Source: Mucilaginibacter flavus (GTDB taxonomy: Bacteria > Bacteroidota > Bacteroidia > Sphingobacteriales > Sphingobacteriaceae). From it: a stretch of DNA of 64,000 nucleotides. Positions 7,912-16,047 of the stretch are shown in pieces. The notes beneath the pieces were generated by a model. That model saw only the letters and a program-made list of their open reading frames with translations, searched no databases and was not told the origin of the DNA. Where the stretch lies: NCBI RefSeq assembly GCF_030409315.1, contig NZ_JAUFPS010000018.1, positions 723 to 64,722 on the forward strand, read 5' to 3'. Both the position numbers and the translations under genes were made by a program. Each line of letters begins with the position of its first letter. The first letter of the stretch is position 1.

Positions 7912-7939
7912 CCCTGCCAAAACAGGGCTTTATTTTTTT
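7912..7939 (+). terminator. Terminator of the small-ORF cluster
   Basis: A CCCTG / CAGGG stem with a 6-nt loop is followed by a mostly T stretch. It reaches into the 3' end of the convergent lpxB gene. Confidence 0.55.
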
Positions 7940-9042
7940 GATGCGTATTTGATGATCAGGCCGGCAGTTTTTGCTGATGCGCCGGGGAGGCCCATTCTTT
8001 GATCAAGTTCGTCGTAGTTTCTAAGCATCGCTGTTCTGCTTGCTTCATTATTGACGATGGCGTTAAGTTCGGCAGCTATTTTAAGTTCGTTGCAATCCTC
8101 TTGTATGAGTTCCGTAACAATTCCCTTGTTTACAATAAGGTTTACCAGCGATATATATTTAATTTTTACCAGCATCCTGGCTATGGCTATGGTAAGCGTA
8201 TTTCCTTTATAAACCACTACCTGCGGCACATTGAACAAAGCGGTTTCTAACGTTGCCGTCCCCGAAGCTACAATGGCAGCATGAGCGTTGGTCAGCAAAT
8301 CGTATGTAGCATTAAATACTACCGGAATTTTCTGATCCGATAAAAACTGGCTGTAAAAGTCAGCCTTAAAAGATGGTGCGCCGGCTATTACAACCTGAAA
8401 ATCTTTAAATTGATTGGCCGCAGCCAGCATTTGAGGGAGCAGATAGGTAATTTCCTGTTTACGACTGCCGGGCAGCAAGGCAATGATTTTTTTTGCGGTT
8501 AATTGATGTTGCTGCAAAAAATCGGGATCAGGCTCAAAAGCGCTTATGGCATCTAACAAAGGATTCCCTACGTAATCAACCTCCATCCCCCACGATTTAT
8601 AAAACTCAACCTCAAAGGGCAGGATACAAAACAGATGATCAACAATCTTTTTGATCTTCAGTACCCGTTTTTGATTCCAGGCCCATACTTTGGGCGAAAT
8701 ATAATAGTACACCTCCAACCCAACAGATTTGGCGTACTCGGCTATCTTTAAATTAAAACCCGGAAAATCTATCAGCACCAAAACATCGGGCTGGTAAGCA
8801 GCAATATCCTGCTTGCAGGCTTTCATATTTTTGAGGATGGTATTCAGGTTAATAACAACCTCCACAAAGCCCATAAAGGCCATGTCGGCGTAGTGTTTTA
8901 CCAGGGTACCGCCTTCGGCCTGCATTAAATCACCACCAAAAAACCGAAATTCAGTTGCAGCGTCACGCTCTTTAAGGGCTTTCATTAAATTAGCGCCATG
9001 CAAATCGCCCGATGCTTCGCCCGCTACAAGGTAATATTTCAT
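7930..9042 (-). CDS. lpxB: Lipid-A-disaccharide synthase
   Basis: 370-aa GT19 glycosyltransferase. It joins UDP-diacylglucosamine to lipid X to make the lipid A disaccharide at the inner face of the cytoplasmic membrane. The family signatures are clear: YYLVAGEASGDLHGANLM at the start, VLIDFPGFNLKIAEYA near residue 95, YYISPKVWAWNQKR near 120, LPGSRKQEI near 200, and ASGTATLETALFNVPQVVVY near 270. Length is normal. The start overlaps the stop of the upstream membrane-protein gene by 4 bp (ATGA), so the two are translationally coupled, in an operon with surE. Confidence 0.97.
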   Translation of the reverse strand: MKYYLVAGEASGDLHGANLMKALKERDAATEFRFFGGDLMQAEGGTLVKHYADMAFMGFVEVVINLNTILKNMKACKQDIAAYQPDVLVLIDFPGFNLKIAEYAKSVGLEVYYYISPKVWAWNQKRVLKIKKIVDHLFCILPFEVEFYKSWGMEVDYVGNPLLDAISAFEPDPDFLQQHQLTAKKIIALLPGSRKQEITYLLPQMLAAANQFKDFQVVIAGAPSFKADFYSQFLSDQKIPVVFNATYDLLTNAHAAIVASGTATLETALFNVPQVVVYKGNTLTIAIARMLVKIKYISLVNLIVNKGIVTELIQEDCNELKIAAELNAIVNNEASRTAMLRNYDELDQRMGLPGASAKTAGLIIKYASKK

Positions 9043-9308
9043 TGAATGGGTTGCAGTTTAAGTAAAAACACAGCGGCCATAAATACAAAAGTAACCAATA
9101 TAAAGCCGATACCTGTTTTATCCATCCCCTTAGTATAAATATACCTGGTGATAAACAAATTAAGCGCTATGGCTACCAAATACGGAACACCTGGCTTATT
9201 GAAAATTAAAAAATTTCCTTTTAGCAGGTACAAAAAAACAAACAGACTGATGCCCGGCAGTATTAAACCACCAATTACGCCTGCTATGATGCTGTTATTT
9301 TTAAGCAT
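9039..9308 (-). CDS. Small membrane protein between surE and lpxB
   Basis: 89-aa protein with three predicted membrane segments at about residues 5-28, 40-57 and 66-84. Short basic loops separate them. No known domain. It lies 22 bp after surE and overlaps the lpxB start by 4 bp. The position points to an envelope role, perhaps linked to lipid A, but this is inference only. Confidence 0.75.
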   Translation of the reverse strand: MLKNNSIIAGVIGGLILPGISLFVFLYLLKGNFLIFNKPGVPYLVAIALNLFITRYIYTKGMDKTGIGFILVTFVFMAAVFLLKLQPIQ

Positions 9309-9330
9309 GTATATTGTTTAGTACAGTAAC

Positions 9331-10104
9331 TTATACATTAAACGTCCAGTTATTTAAAAGCGGAATGGCGTGATGCGCCGTCATATCAAACTGAACCGGC
9401 ACTACCGATACGTAGTTATGATCCAATGCCCAAACGTCGGTATCCTCTCCCCCATCATTGAGTTGAAACACGCCGGTAAGCCAATAGTACGGGCGTTTGT
9501 GCGGATCAACCCTTTCATCAAACTCTTCGGCCCATTTGGCATTGGCCTGGCGACAAATTTTAATACCTTTAATATCGGCTGTATTGGGGAAGTTTACATT
9601 AAGCAGCGTATTTGCAGGCAAGCCATTGGTTAAAACCTGTAAGGCCAGTTCTTTAATATATTTTATACAGTAGCTAAAATTAGCATCGAGGTTATAATCA
9701 TCCAGGGAAAAACCTATGGACGGAATACTTTCAATAGCCCCTTCAACCGCGGCCGACATGGTGCCGGAGTACAGCACGTTGATGGAATTATTTAAACCAT
9801 GATTAATGCCGGATACGCAAAGATCTGGCTTTTGGCCTTTAAATACTTTATTAACCGCCAGCTTCACGCAATCAACCGGCGTGCCCGAGCAACGGTACAT
9901 TTCGATACCTTCATACAGATCAACCTTATCCAAACGCAAAGGCTTGCCTATGGTAATGGCATGACCCATACCTGATTGCGGACTATCCGGAGCTACCACC
10001 ACTACACGTCCAATTTGGGCCATAGCTTCTATTAACACTTTTATCCCCGGCGCGGTTATGCCATCGTCATTAACAACAAGAATATTGGGCTTAGCTGTTT
10101 TCAT
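9331..10104 (-). CDS. surE: 5'/3'-nucleotidase SurE
   Basis: 257-aa metal-dependent nucleoside monophosphate phosphatase (survival protein E). The metal-binding motif NDDGITAPGI lies at residues 12-21. It is followed by VVVAPDSPQSGMGHAIT and, further on, SGINHGLNN and YSGTMSAAVEG, all typical of the family. First gene of the surE-(membrane protein)-lpxB operon. The start region is shared with the divergent Uma2 gene, whose promoter overlaps it. Confidence 0.97.
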   Translation of the reverse strand: MKTAKPNILVVNDDGITAPGIKVLIEAMAQIGRVVVVAPDSPQSGMGHAITIGKPLRLDKVDLYEGIEMYRCSGTPVDCVKLAVNKVFKGQKPDLCVSGINHGLNNSINVLYSGTMSAAVEGAIESIPSIGFSLDDYNLDANFSYCIKYIKELALQVLTNGLPANTLLNVNFPNTADIKGIKICRQANAKWAEEFDERVDPHKRPYYWLTGVFQLNDGGEDTDVWALDHNYVSVVPVQFDMTAHHAIPLLNNWTFNV

Positions 10105-10118
10105 TGTGCGAAATTAGT

Positions 10119-10126
10119 TATATTTG
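10119..10126 (+). promoter_or_regulatory. -7 box (TATATTTG) of the Uma2 gene
   Basis: A perfect Bacteroidota TAnnTTTG box ends only 4 nt before the ATG, so transcription would start at or next to the start codon (leaderless mRNA). A clear -33 TTG at the right distance is not seen; TTTT at 10098-10101 is the nearest. Confidence 0.5.
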
Positions 10127-10130
10127 ATTT

Positions 10131-10670
10131 ATGCTGACATCTGATAAGAAAATAACTCTTGATGAGTATATGCAGATGCCAATTGGTGCTCCCTACCAGT
10201 ATATTAATGGTTGCCTTATCGATTGGCCTTCAAGAACCATTGATCATCAAGTAGCTTTAATGAATGTGATAGCGGCATTTGTTAATTACGGAGATCGTAT
10301 CAAAGACAACGGTATTTACATTCCTGGCCCGATAGAGGTTATTCTTGATGATCAAAACTCTTTTCAACCCGATTTCATTTACATTTCAAACGAGCGACGC
10401 GATATTGTAAAAGATTATATTTATGGCGCACCAGACATAGTGGTTGAGGTTTTATGGGAGAAAAATGCCTACTATGATCTTAGACCAAAGAAAGACGCTT
10501 ATGAAAAGTACGGTGTAAAAGAATACATCATTATTGATCCTATACAGCAAAATGCCGATTTATATCTGTTAAAAGATGGCTTTTATTACCTACATCAAAA
10601 ATCTTACGAAGCGCTCAATTCGGTGATATTGCCAGGTTTAAAATTCGATTTACCAAAACTATTTTCATAA
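10131..10670 (+). CDS. Uma2-family (DUF820) putative restriction-type endonuclease
   Basis: 179-aa protein of the Uma2 family, a PD-(D/E)XK nuclease fold. Key segments are FQPDFIYISN (Asp at the first catalytic position), APDIVVEVLWEK (the Glu of the ExK-like motif) and KKDAYEKYGVKEYIIIDP. The family is abundant in cyanobacteria and scattered in Bacteroidota; its biological role is not settled. Divergent from surE. A hairpin terminator follows immediately, shared with the convergent CsbD gene. Confidence 0.85.
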   Translation: MLTSDKKITLDEYMQMPIGAPYQYINGCLIDWPSRTIDHQVALMNVIAAFVNYGDRIKDNGIYIPGPIEVILDDQNSFQPDFIYISNERRDIVKDYIYGAPDIVVEVLWEKNAYYDLRPKKDAYEKYGVKEYIIIDPIQQNADLYLLKDGFYYLHQKSYEALNSVILPGLKFDLPKLFS

Positions 10671-10671
10671 A

Positions 10672-10698
10672 AAAAGGCCCATTTCCGGAGCCTTTTCA
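10672..10698. terminator. Bidirectional terminator between Uma2 and CsbD genes
   Basis: The AAAAGGC / GCCTTTT stem has flanking A and T runs on both sides. It lies between two convergent stop codons. Confidence 0.7.
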
Positions 10699-10703
10699 AA
10701 ATT

Positions 10704-10889
10704 CTACAAACTGTTTATCCACTTCACCAGCTCATCCCGAAATTTGCCCGTCTTTTGCTGAAGCTTGCCCAGCATCTCATCGTCTTTACCTTCCTCGTGT
10801 ATCAAATCGTTATCCGTTAAATCGCCGTAAGCCTGTTTGATTTTTCCTTTCAATTCGTTCCAGCCGCCTTTTAATTCTAATTTATCCAT
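10704..10889 (-). CDS. CsbD-family stress protein
   Basis: 61-aa CsbD-like protein: [20 protein letters not shown] is the family signature, followed by [18 protein letters not shown]. Members are small soluble proteins, induced by general stress in many bacteria, of unknown biochemical role. Full family length. Single gene, convergent with the Uma2 gene. Confidence 0.9.
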   Translation of the reverse strand: MDKLELKGGWNELKGKIKQAYGDLTDNDLIHEEGKDDEMLGKLQQKTGKFRDELVKWINSL

Positions 10890-10950
10890 GATGTTTTTTA
10901 TTTAGATATACTGGGATAACATTCGGAAAGATATATAGTTTCGGGGAAAA

Positions 10951-11061
10951 AGAATCAAGAGACAAGAATCAAGATTCAAGAAAGCGCAATTAGTCGTACT
11001 GCCAAGGGCCTCATTCAATGACAAAAAAAATCTTAACTCTTGATTCTTGCCTCTTGATTCT
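10951..11061. repeat. Inverted repeat of the AATCAAGA family (family A)
   Basis: Arms of 23 bp at 10951-10973 and 11039-11061 differ at one position. Each is built from near-copies of AGAATCAAG. Related single arms occur at 25208-25246, 46748-46772 and 57475-57506. The right arm touches the stop codon of the next gene. Confidence 0.75.
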
Positions 11062-11653
11062 ATTCCTCAGCGTCAAATTGTTTAAGCACTTTGCGCTTCA
11101 TATCGTTTGATGTCCAGATTTCTATTTTATAATGATCGGGGCCTTCATCTTCCTGGCTGTTGATGTTTCTGAGGTCGTAAGAATAAATACGGACACGGTA
11201 TCGGCCCGGTGTAACAATAGCTTTTAACTCGATTTTATGATCAGGGTGATTAAGGATCATCATAATGCCCGAGCTGAGTTTTAAGCCGCCCTCAACCACG
11301 TGATCATATTTCTTAAAATCTTTTTCTTTGCTTGGCGCATCCAGTACGTCCAGTTCGGCTTTTACATGTCCAAAGCTTTCGGTACTAATACCAACAATAT
11401 CATCGGCTATGGCCAGTCTGTCGTTATAGGCACGGGAAGTCCAGAAACTGGTATCCCCGGTCTCGGCCACAAAAGCCGAATCGCATAAATAAAACTGGTT
11501 CTCGGAAGTAAAAAAGTCAAGCTTATATCGCGCGGAAGGAACAGGCTTTGGGATGGATGAAGGATTATAGGAGCAAAGAACAAGGACAAAAGGAATAAAA
11601 AGTAAAGCCCAAAAGCCAGTTATTATAATCCCTTTCGCCCTTGTGTTATTCAT
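11060..11653 (-). CDS. Hypothetical membrane-anchored protein
   Basis: 197-aa protein with one N-terminal membrane helix (GFWALLFIPFVLVLC, about residues 13-29). The rest would be periplasmic or cytoplasmic. The soluble part contains LDFFTSENQFYLCDSAF and, near the end, RYRVRIYSYDL and DHYKIEIW, which suggest a beta-sandwich. Similar C-terminal patterns occur in small competence/immunity-type proteins, but I cannot name a family. Its stop overlaps a family A repeat. Confidence 0.7.
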   Translation of the reverse strand: MNNTRAKGIIITGFWALLFIPFVLVLCSYNPSSIPKPVPSARYKLDFFTSENQFYLCDSAFVAETGDTSFWTSRAYNDRLAIADDIVGISTESFGHVKAELDVLDAPSKEKDFKKYDHVVEGGLKLSSGIMMILNHPDHKIELKAIVTPGRYRVRIYSYDLRNINSQEDEGPDHYKIEIWTSNDMKRKVLKQFDAEE

Positions 11654-11679
11654 TTTTTCAATATCGTCAAATTTATCCT

Positions 11680-11775
11680 TGCTCCTTTATCCAAAAATCT
11701 TTTGTCCAAAGGTCCAAAAGTCCGCCAATCCAAAAGTCCTTACTCTTTGCTCCAAAAACCCTTGCTCCCTTTACA
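11680..11775. repeat. AAAGTCC/TTTGTCC low-complexity repeat (family B)
   Basis: A string of imperfect ~10-bp units (CAAAAGTCC, TTTGTCCAAA, CTTTGCTCC) fills the gap before the acs stop. The same family occurs at 24951-25028, 30571-30597, 31052-31106 and 40914-41016. Confidence 0.7.
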
Positions 11776-13672
11776 AAGCTCCTGCTTTAATCTCTTCAAC
11801 CACTGCGGGGTCAAGCAAGGTTGATGTATCGCCTAAATTGGCTGTATCACCTTCGGCAATTTTACGCAGTATGCGGCGCATAATTTTGCCCGAGCGTGTT
11901 TTAGGCAAGCCGGTTACAAACTGAATTTTATCCGGCTTGGCTATAGCGCCAATAATGCGCGATACCGTCATGATGATATCCTTACGGGTAATATCCTCGT
12001 CGCCATGCTTATCCGGACTAACCACATAAGCGTAAACACCCTGCCCTTTAATATCGTGTGGATAACCAACAACGGCAGATTCAACCACACTGCTGTGCAT
12101 ATTGATGGCGTTCTCTACTTCGGCAGTCCCAATACGGTGGCCGGATACATTCAGCACATCATCAACTCTGCCTGTGATGCGGTAATAACCATCCTCATCG
12201 CGCAGGCAGCCGTCACCGGTAAAATACATATTCTCATAAGTAGCAAAATAGGTTGTGCGGCAGCGCTCATGGTCGCCATAAGTAGTACGCAACATACCCG
12301 GCCACGGGAATTTTATACAAAGGTTGCCACTTACACCGTTACCTTCAATTACGTTTCCGTTTTCATCAACCAAAACTGGTTGCACACCCGGCAATGGCAG
12401 GGTTGCGTAACCAGGTTTGGTTGGGGTTACGTTACAGATTGGCGATATCATTAAACCGCCATTTTCCGTTTGCCACCAGGTATCGGCAATAGGGCATTTA
12501 CCATGACCAATTTTTTCGTCGTACCAATGCCATGCTTCCTCATTAATAGGCTCGCCTACCGAACCTAATTTGGTTAACGAGCTCAGGTCTTTACCTTTTA
12601 AGGGCTCTTCGCCAAAACTCATTAAAGAGCGGATAGCGGTTGGCGCGGTATATAATATGTTTACTTTATACTTATCTATAATATCCCAAAACCTGCCTGC
12701 ATCAGGATAAGTAGGCACACCTTCAAACATTAAAGTAGTTGCCCCTTGTGATAGCGGACCGTATACAATATATGAGTGACCGGTAATCCACCCGATATCG
12801 GCGGTACAAAAATACACCTCGCCTTTATTGTATTGAAACACATTGGCAAAAGTATACCCCGTGTAAACCATATAGCCACCGGTAGTATGCACCACGCCTT
12901 TGGGTTTACCGGTTGAGCCGGATGTGTAAAGGATAAACAACATATCCTCGGCATCCATCTCCTCGGCAGGGCAATCGGGGTTACCTTGTGTTTCTACTTT
13001 CTTAACCTCATCTTCCCACCATACATCACGGCCTTTAATCATAGATACCGGTGTGCGGCTGCGGGTTAATACAATTACCTTTTTTACCGATTTGCACTGA
13101 ACCAAGGCATCATCAATAGTGGTTTTAAGCGGGATAGCTTTATTGGCACGGAAACCGCCATCGGCAGTGATTACGATGTTACACTCAGCATCATTGATCC
13201 TATCGGCAATTGATTGCGCCGAAAATCCACCGAACACCACTGAGTGAATAGCACCAATACGGGCACAAGCCAACACGGCTATGGCCAGCTCGGGAATCAT
13301 CGGCATATAAATACAGATGCGGTCGCCTTTTTTTGCGCCATTGTTTTTAAGCACATTGGCAAACTGGCAAACTTTATCGTGCAGTTGTTTATAGGTTAAT
13401 ACGCGGTGATCTTCCTGCGGATCATTTGGTTCCCAGATAATGGCGGGTTTATCGCCCATGGTAGCCAAATGACGGTCGAGGCAATTTTCGGTAATGTTGA
13501 GTTTAGCACCCTGGAACCATTTGATCTTTGGATCTTTAAAGTTCCAGTCAAGCACTTTATCCCACTTTTTTTTCCATTGAAAGTTTTCGGCAATGCCAGC
13601 CCAAAACTCTTTGGGCTGTTCCACGCTTTGTTTATATACGCTTTTGTATTCGTCAAATGATGTGATCTTCAT
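11771..13672 (-). CDS. acs: Acetyl-CoA synthetase (AMP-forming)
   Basis: 633-aa ANL-superfamily ligase: acetate + ATP + CoA to acetyl-CoA. An acetyl-CoA synthetase N-terminal domain comes first. The phosphate loop YTSGSTGKPKGVVHTTGGY lies near residue 250. The motif TWWQTENGG follows near 400, and the C-terminal lid has YFTGDGCLRDEDGYYRITGR. The regulatory and catalytic lysine lies in PKTRSGKIMRR. Length is normal for Acs. Single gene on the minus strand, with ~260 bp separating it from the divergent rpmB promoter. Confidence 0.97.
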   Translation of the reverse strand: MKITSFDEYKSVYKQSVEQPKEFWAGIAENFQWKKKWDKVLDWNFKDPKIKWFQGAKLNITENCLDRHLATMGDKPAIIWEPNDPQEDHRVLTYKQLHDKVCQFANVLKNNGAKKGDRICIYMPMIPELAIAVLACARIGAIHSVVFGGFSAQSIADRINDAECNIVITADGGFRANKAIPLKTTIDDALVQCKSVKKVIVLTRSRTPVSMIKGRDVWWEDEVKKVETQGNPDCPAEEMDAEDMLFILYTSGSTGKPKGVVHTTGGYMVYTGYTFANVFQYNKGEVYFCTADIGWITGHSYIVYGPLSQGATTLMFEGVPTYPDAGRFWDIIDKYKVNILYTAPTAIRSLMSFGEEPLKGKDLSSLTKLGSVGEPINEEAWHWYDEKIGHGKCPIADTWWQTENGGLMISPICNVTPTKPGYATLPLPGVQPVLVDENGNVIEGNGVSGNLCIKFPWPGMLRTTYGDHERCRTTYFATYENMYFTGDGCLRDEDGYYRITGRVDDVLNVSGHRIGTAEVENAINMHSSVVESAVVGYPHDIKGQGVYAYVVSPDKHGDEDITRKDIIMTVSRIIGAIAKPDKIQFVTGLPKTRSGKIMRRILRKIAEGDTANLGDTSTLLDPAVVEEIKAGAL

Positions 13673-13860
13673 AGTGTTTATAATGGTGGGCCTAATTTAA
13701 TAATTATGTGTGATGTAGGTATTAAATTTTCCATCTTTTTAAAATAATTTAAAAAGTACCTGAATTTAGCATTTACGGGCCTTGAAATAAAGCACGATAC
13801 GCTCATTTTGTTAACCGCCTGAGGCTTTTTGATTTATTTTCACAATTTTTAAAAACACCC

Positions 13861-13891
13861 TTGAATATTTGATTTAAAAGTCTGATATTTG
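13861..13891 (+). promoter_or_regulatory. Probable rpmB promoter
   Basis: TTG at 13861-13863 and, 20 nt later, GATATTTG (13884-13891), one mismatch from TAnnTTTG. The start codon of rpmB is 45 nt downstream. Confidence 0.5.
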
Positions 13892-13935
13892 CAAACTCTT
13901 TTGAAATAAAGGGTTGATAATTAAAAATATTTGTC

Positions 13936-14169
13936 ATGTCAAGAATTTGTGATCTAACAGGAAAAGCCTCTATAGTTGGTAACAACGTTTCTAACTCAAA
14001 CGTTAAAACTAAACGTAGATTTCATCCTAACTTGAAACTTAAAAAGTTTTACATACCTGAGGAGGATAAATGGATTACCTTAAAGGTATCTACATCTGCT
14101 GTAAAAACTATCAGCAAAAACGGCATTACTGCCTGTATCAATAAATTTGTAAAAAAAGGATACATTTAG
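13936..14169 (+). CDS. rpmB: 50S ribosomal protein L28
   Basis: 77-aa L28 of the large ribosomal subunit: [18 protein letters not shown] at the N-terminus and [18 protein letters not shown] are typical. First gene of the rpmB-rpmG-DUF4295 string. The Zn-ribbon Cys pairs found in some L28 forms are absent. It has its own promoter upstream. Confidence 0.97.
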   Translation: MSRICDLTGKASIVGNNVSNSNVKTKRRFHPNLKLKKFYIPEEDKWITLKVSTSAVKTISKNGITACINKFVKKGYI

Positions 14170-14277
14170 TAGTGTGTACGTTGCGGTTTTACTTCCTATG
14201 TAAAACTTAAGGCGTACAGTTAAAAAATTGAAAAATTGCGTAAGCCGTGATGGTGATACGTACAACATAAAAAGAAA

Positions 14278-14460
14278 ATGGCAAAAAAAGGCAACAGGGT
14301 TCAGGTTATTTTAGAGTGTACTGAACACAAAACAAGCGGTATGCCAGGCATGTCTCGCTATATTACCACCAAGAACAAAAAAAATACAACTGAAAGATTA
14401 GAGTTGAAAAAATTCAACCCGGTTTTAAGGAAAGTAACTGTTCACAAAGAGATTAAATAA
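14278..14460 (+). CDS. rpmG: 50S ribosomal protein L33
   Basis: 60-aa L33: [31 protein letters not shown] and [18 protein letters not shown] match the family. The Zn-binding Cys set is reduced to one Cys, as in zinc-independent forms. It lies ~110 bp after rpmB in the same direction, and the DUF4295 gene follows. Confidence 0.97.
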   Translation: MAKKGNRVQVILECTEHKTSGMPGMSRYITTKNKKNTTERLELKKFNPVLRKVTVHKEIK

Positions 14461-14552
14461 TTAGTGAATTATGTTGATTGATTGATTTGCGTTAAGCACC
14501 TCAATGAAAATTAACTCACTAATTCAAGGATTCACTAATTCAATAATTAAAA
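14461..14552. repeat. ACTAATTCA low-complexity repeat (family G)
   Basis: The gap between rpmG and the DUF4295 gene holds near-copies of TCACTAATTCA and, at its left end, the reverse form TTAGTGAATTA. A similar stretch lies at 35645-35706. Confidence 0.55.
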
Positions 14553-14555
14553 GAA

Positions 14556-14720
14556 ATGGCAAAGAAAGTAGTTGCAACACTGAAAGTAGCAGGTAAAGGC
14601 AAAGAATATTCAAAAGTTATCACCATGAATAAATCACCAAAAACCGGTGCTTATTCATTCAAAACCCAAATTGTCCCTAACGATTCTGTTAAGGATGCTA
14701 TTGCGGGCAAAACTATATAA
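14556..14720 (+). CDS. DUF4295 family ribosome-linked small protein
   Basis: 54-aa basic protein: MAKKVVATLKVAGKGKEYSK, then VITMNKSPKTGAYSF and a short tail. This is the DUF4295 family, restricted to Bacteroidota and regularly encoded just after rpmB-rpmG. It is probably a small ribosome-associated protein; the role is unproven. Start codon immediately after a family G repeat. A terminator follows. Confidence 0.88.
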   Translation: MAKKVVATLKVAGKGKEYSKVITMNKSPKTGAYSFKTQIVPNDSVKDAIAGKTI

Positions 14721-14740
14721 TAACTTTTGACCAAAATATT

Positions 14741-14775
14741 GAAGCCGTCTTGTTTTAACGAGAGGGCTTTTTTTG
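14741..14775 (+). terminator. Terminator after the DUF4295 gene
   Basis: An imperfect hairpin from AAGCCGTCTT to GAGAGGGCTT is followed by TTTTTTT, 20 bp after the stop. Confidence 0.55.
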
Positions 14776-14785
14776 TTGGTAGCGT

Positions 14786-14957
14786 AGCTACAGATGTGCA
14801 GATTTCAGATATGCAGATGTGCAAATGACAAAAAACGTATCACTTATTACAGCATAGTGATTATCTGCATATCTAAAATCTGCACATTTGCATATCAACA
14901 ATCTGCACATCTGAAATCTGCATATTTGCACATCAATAGTAATTTGCACATCAAAAA
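14786..14957. repeat. ATCTGCACAT/TTGCATATC repeat block (family C)
   Basis: About 170 bp of imperfect copies of ATCTGCACATTTGCATAT. The first ~40 bp are in inverted orientation to the rest, so the transcript can fold into a long hairpin. The block ends 3 bp before the ftsY ATG. Confidence 0.7.
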
Positions 14958-14959
14958 AC

Positions 14960-15925
14960 ATGGGATTATTTGATTTTTTTAAGAAAAAGGAAAATACGCA
15001 GCAAGAGCAGCAAGCCCTTGATACCGGTTTGGAGAAAACCAAGGATAGCTTTTTTTCAAAGATCACCAAAGCGGTAGCAGGTAAATCAACTGTTGATGAT
15101 GATGTACTGGATGATTTGGAAGAAATCCTGGTAACATCAGATGTGGGCGTAAAAACCACCCTCAAAATCATCGAGCGTATACAGGAGCGTGTGGCCCGCG
15201 ATAAATACGTTGGCACCGGCGAACTGAATACCCTGCTTAAAGACGAGATCCAGAAACTGCTTGCCGAAAATAACAGCAACGATTTTCGCAATTTTGAATA
15301 TGGCGATCATAAGCCCTATGTAATTATGGTGGTTGGTGTTAATGGTGTGGGCAAAACTACTACCATTGGCAAGCTGGCCCATAAACTAAAACAAGCTGGC
15401 AATAAAGTAGTGTTAGGCGCTGCCGATACCTTCCGCGCGGCCGCTGTTGACCAGATTAAACTTTGGGGCGAGCGCGTAGGTGTTAAAGTGGTAGCACAAG
15501 CCATGGGTTCTGACCCCGCTTCAGTTGCTTATGATACCCTGCGCTCGGCTGTTTCCAATGGCGATGATGTGGCTATTATTGATACTGCCGGTCGCCTGCA
15601 TAATAAGGTAGGCCTGATGAACGAGCTAACCAAAATCAAAAACGTAATGCAAAAGGTAATCCCCGGCGCGCCGCACGAAATTTTGTTGGTATTAGATGCG
15701 TCAACCGGTCAAAACGCTATCGAGCAATGCAAACAATTTACCGAAGCTACCAACGTAAACGCCCTGGCCCTAACCAAGCTTGATGGCACAGCAAAAGGTG
15801 GTGTGGTAATAGGTATTTCAGATCAGTTTAAAATTCCGGTAAAATATATAGGTGTGGGTGAAGGTGTAGAGCATTTGCAATTGTTTGACAGGCAGGCTTT
15901 TGTTGACAGCTTATTCAAACAATAA
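14960..15925 (+). CDS. ftsY: Signal recognition particle receptor FtsY
   Basis: 321-aa SRP receptor GTPase that docks ribosome-nascent-chain/SRP complexes at the membrane translocon. A short charged N-terminal stretch ([17 protein letters not shown]) replaces the long acidic A domain of E. coli FtsY. The N domain follows, then the G domain with [30 protein letters not shown] and [10 protein letters not shown]. Upstream is a long family C repeat; downstream a 91-bp REP-type palindrome separates it from rimO. Confidence 0.97.
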   Translation: MGLFDFFKKKENTQQEQQALDTGLEKTKDSFFSKITKAVAGKSTVDDDVLDDLEEILVTSDVGVKTTLKIIERIQERVARDKYVGTGELNTLLKDEIQKLLAENNSNDFRNFEYGDHKPYVIMVVGVNGVGKTTTIGKLAHKLKQAGNKVVLGAADTFRAAAVDQIKLWGERVGVKVVAQAMGSDPASVAYDTLRSAVSNGDDVAIIDTAGRLHNKVGLMNELTKIKNVMQKVIPGAPHEILLVLDASTGQNAIEQCKQFTEATNVNALALTKLDGTAKGGVVIGISDQFKIPVKYIGVGEGVEHLQLFDRQAFVDSLFKQ

Positions 15926-15929
15926 AACT

Positions 15930-16020
15930 ATGTCATTGCGAGGAGGAACGACGAAGCAATCTCTTCTCTCGCAATTCAACCCTGTACAGTTCGCGATTGC
16001 TTCGTTCCTCGCAATGACAT
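15930..16020. repeat. REP-type palindrome between ftsY and rimO
   Basis: Left arm ATGTCATTGCGAGGAGGAAC and following bases (15930-15961); right arm 15995-16020 is its inverted form. It resembles the TCATTGCGAGG...GAAGCAATC repeats found widely in bacterial genomes. Total 91 bp. A T-run after the right arm may let it end transcription. Confidence 0.7.
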
Positions 16021-16047
16021 TTTTTTCGTTGCATTGATTAGTGTGTT

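Noticed and set aside
14786..14957. Regular repeats before ftsY considered as a CRISPR array
   Set aside because: Units are imperfect and only ~10-20 bp, with no unique spacers and no cas genes. It is a low-complexity inverted repeat.
14788..15291. 167-codon minus-strand frame over the ftsY start
   Set aside because: Antisense to the conserved FtsY N domain and to repeat DNA; Ser/Arg-rich shadow sequence.
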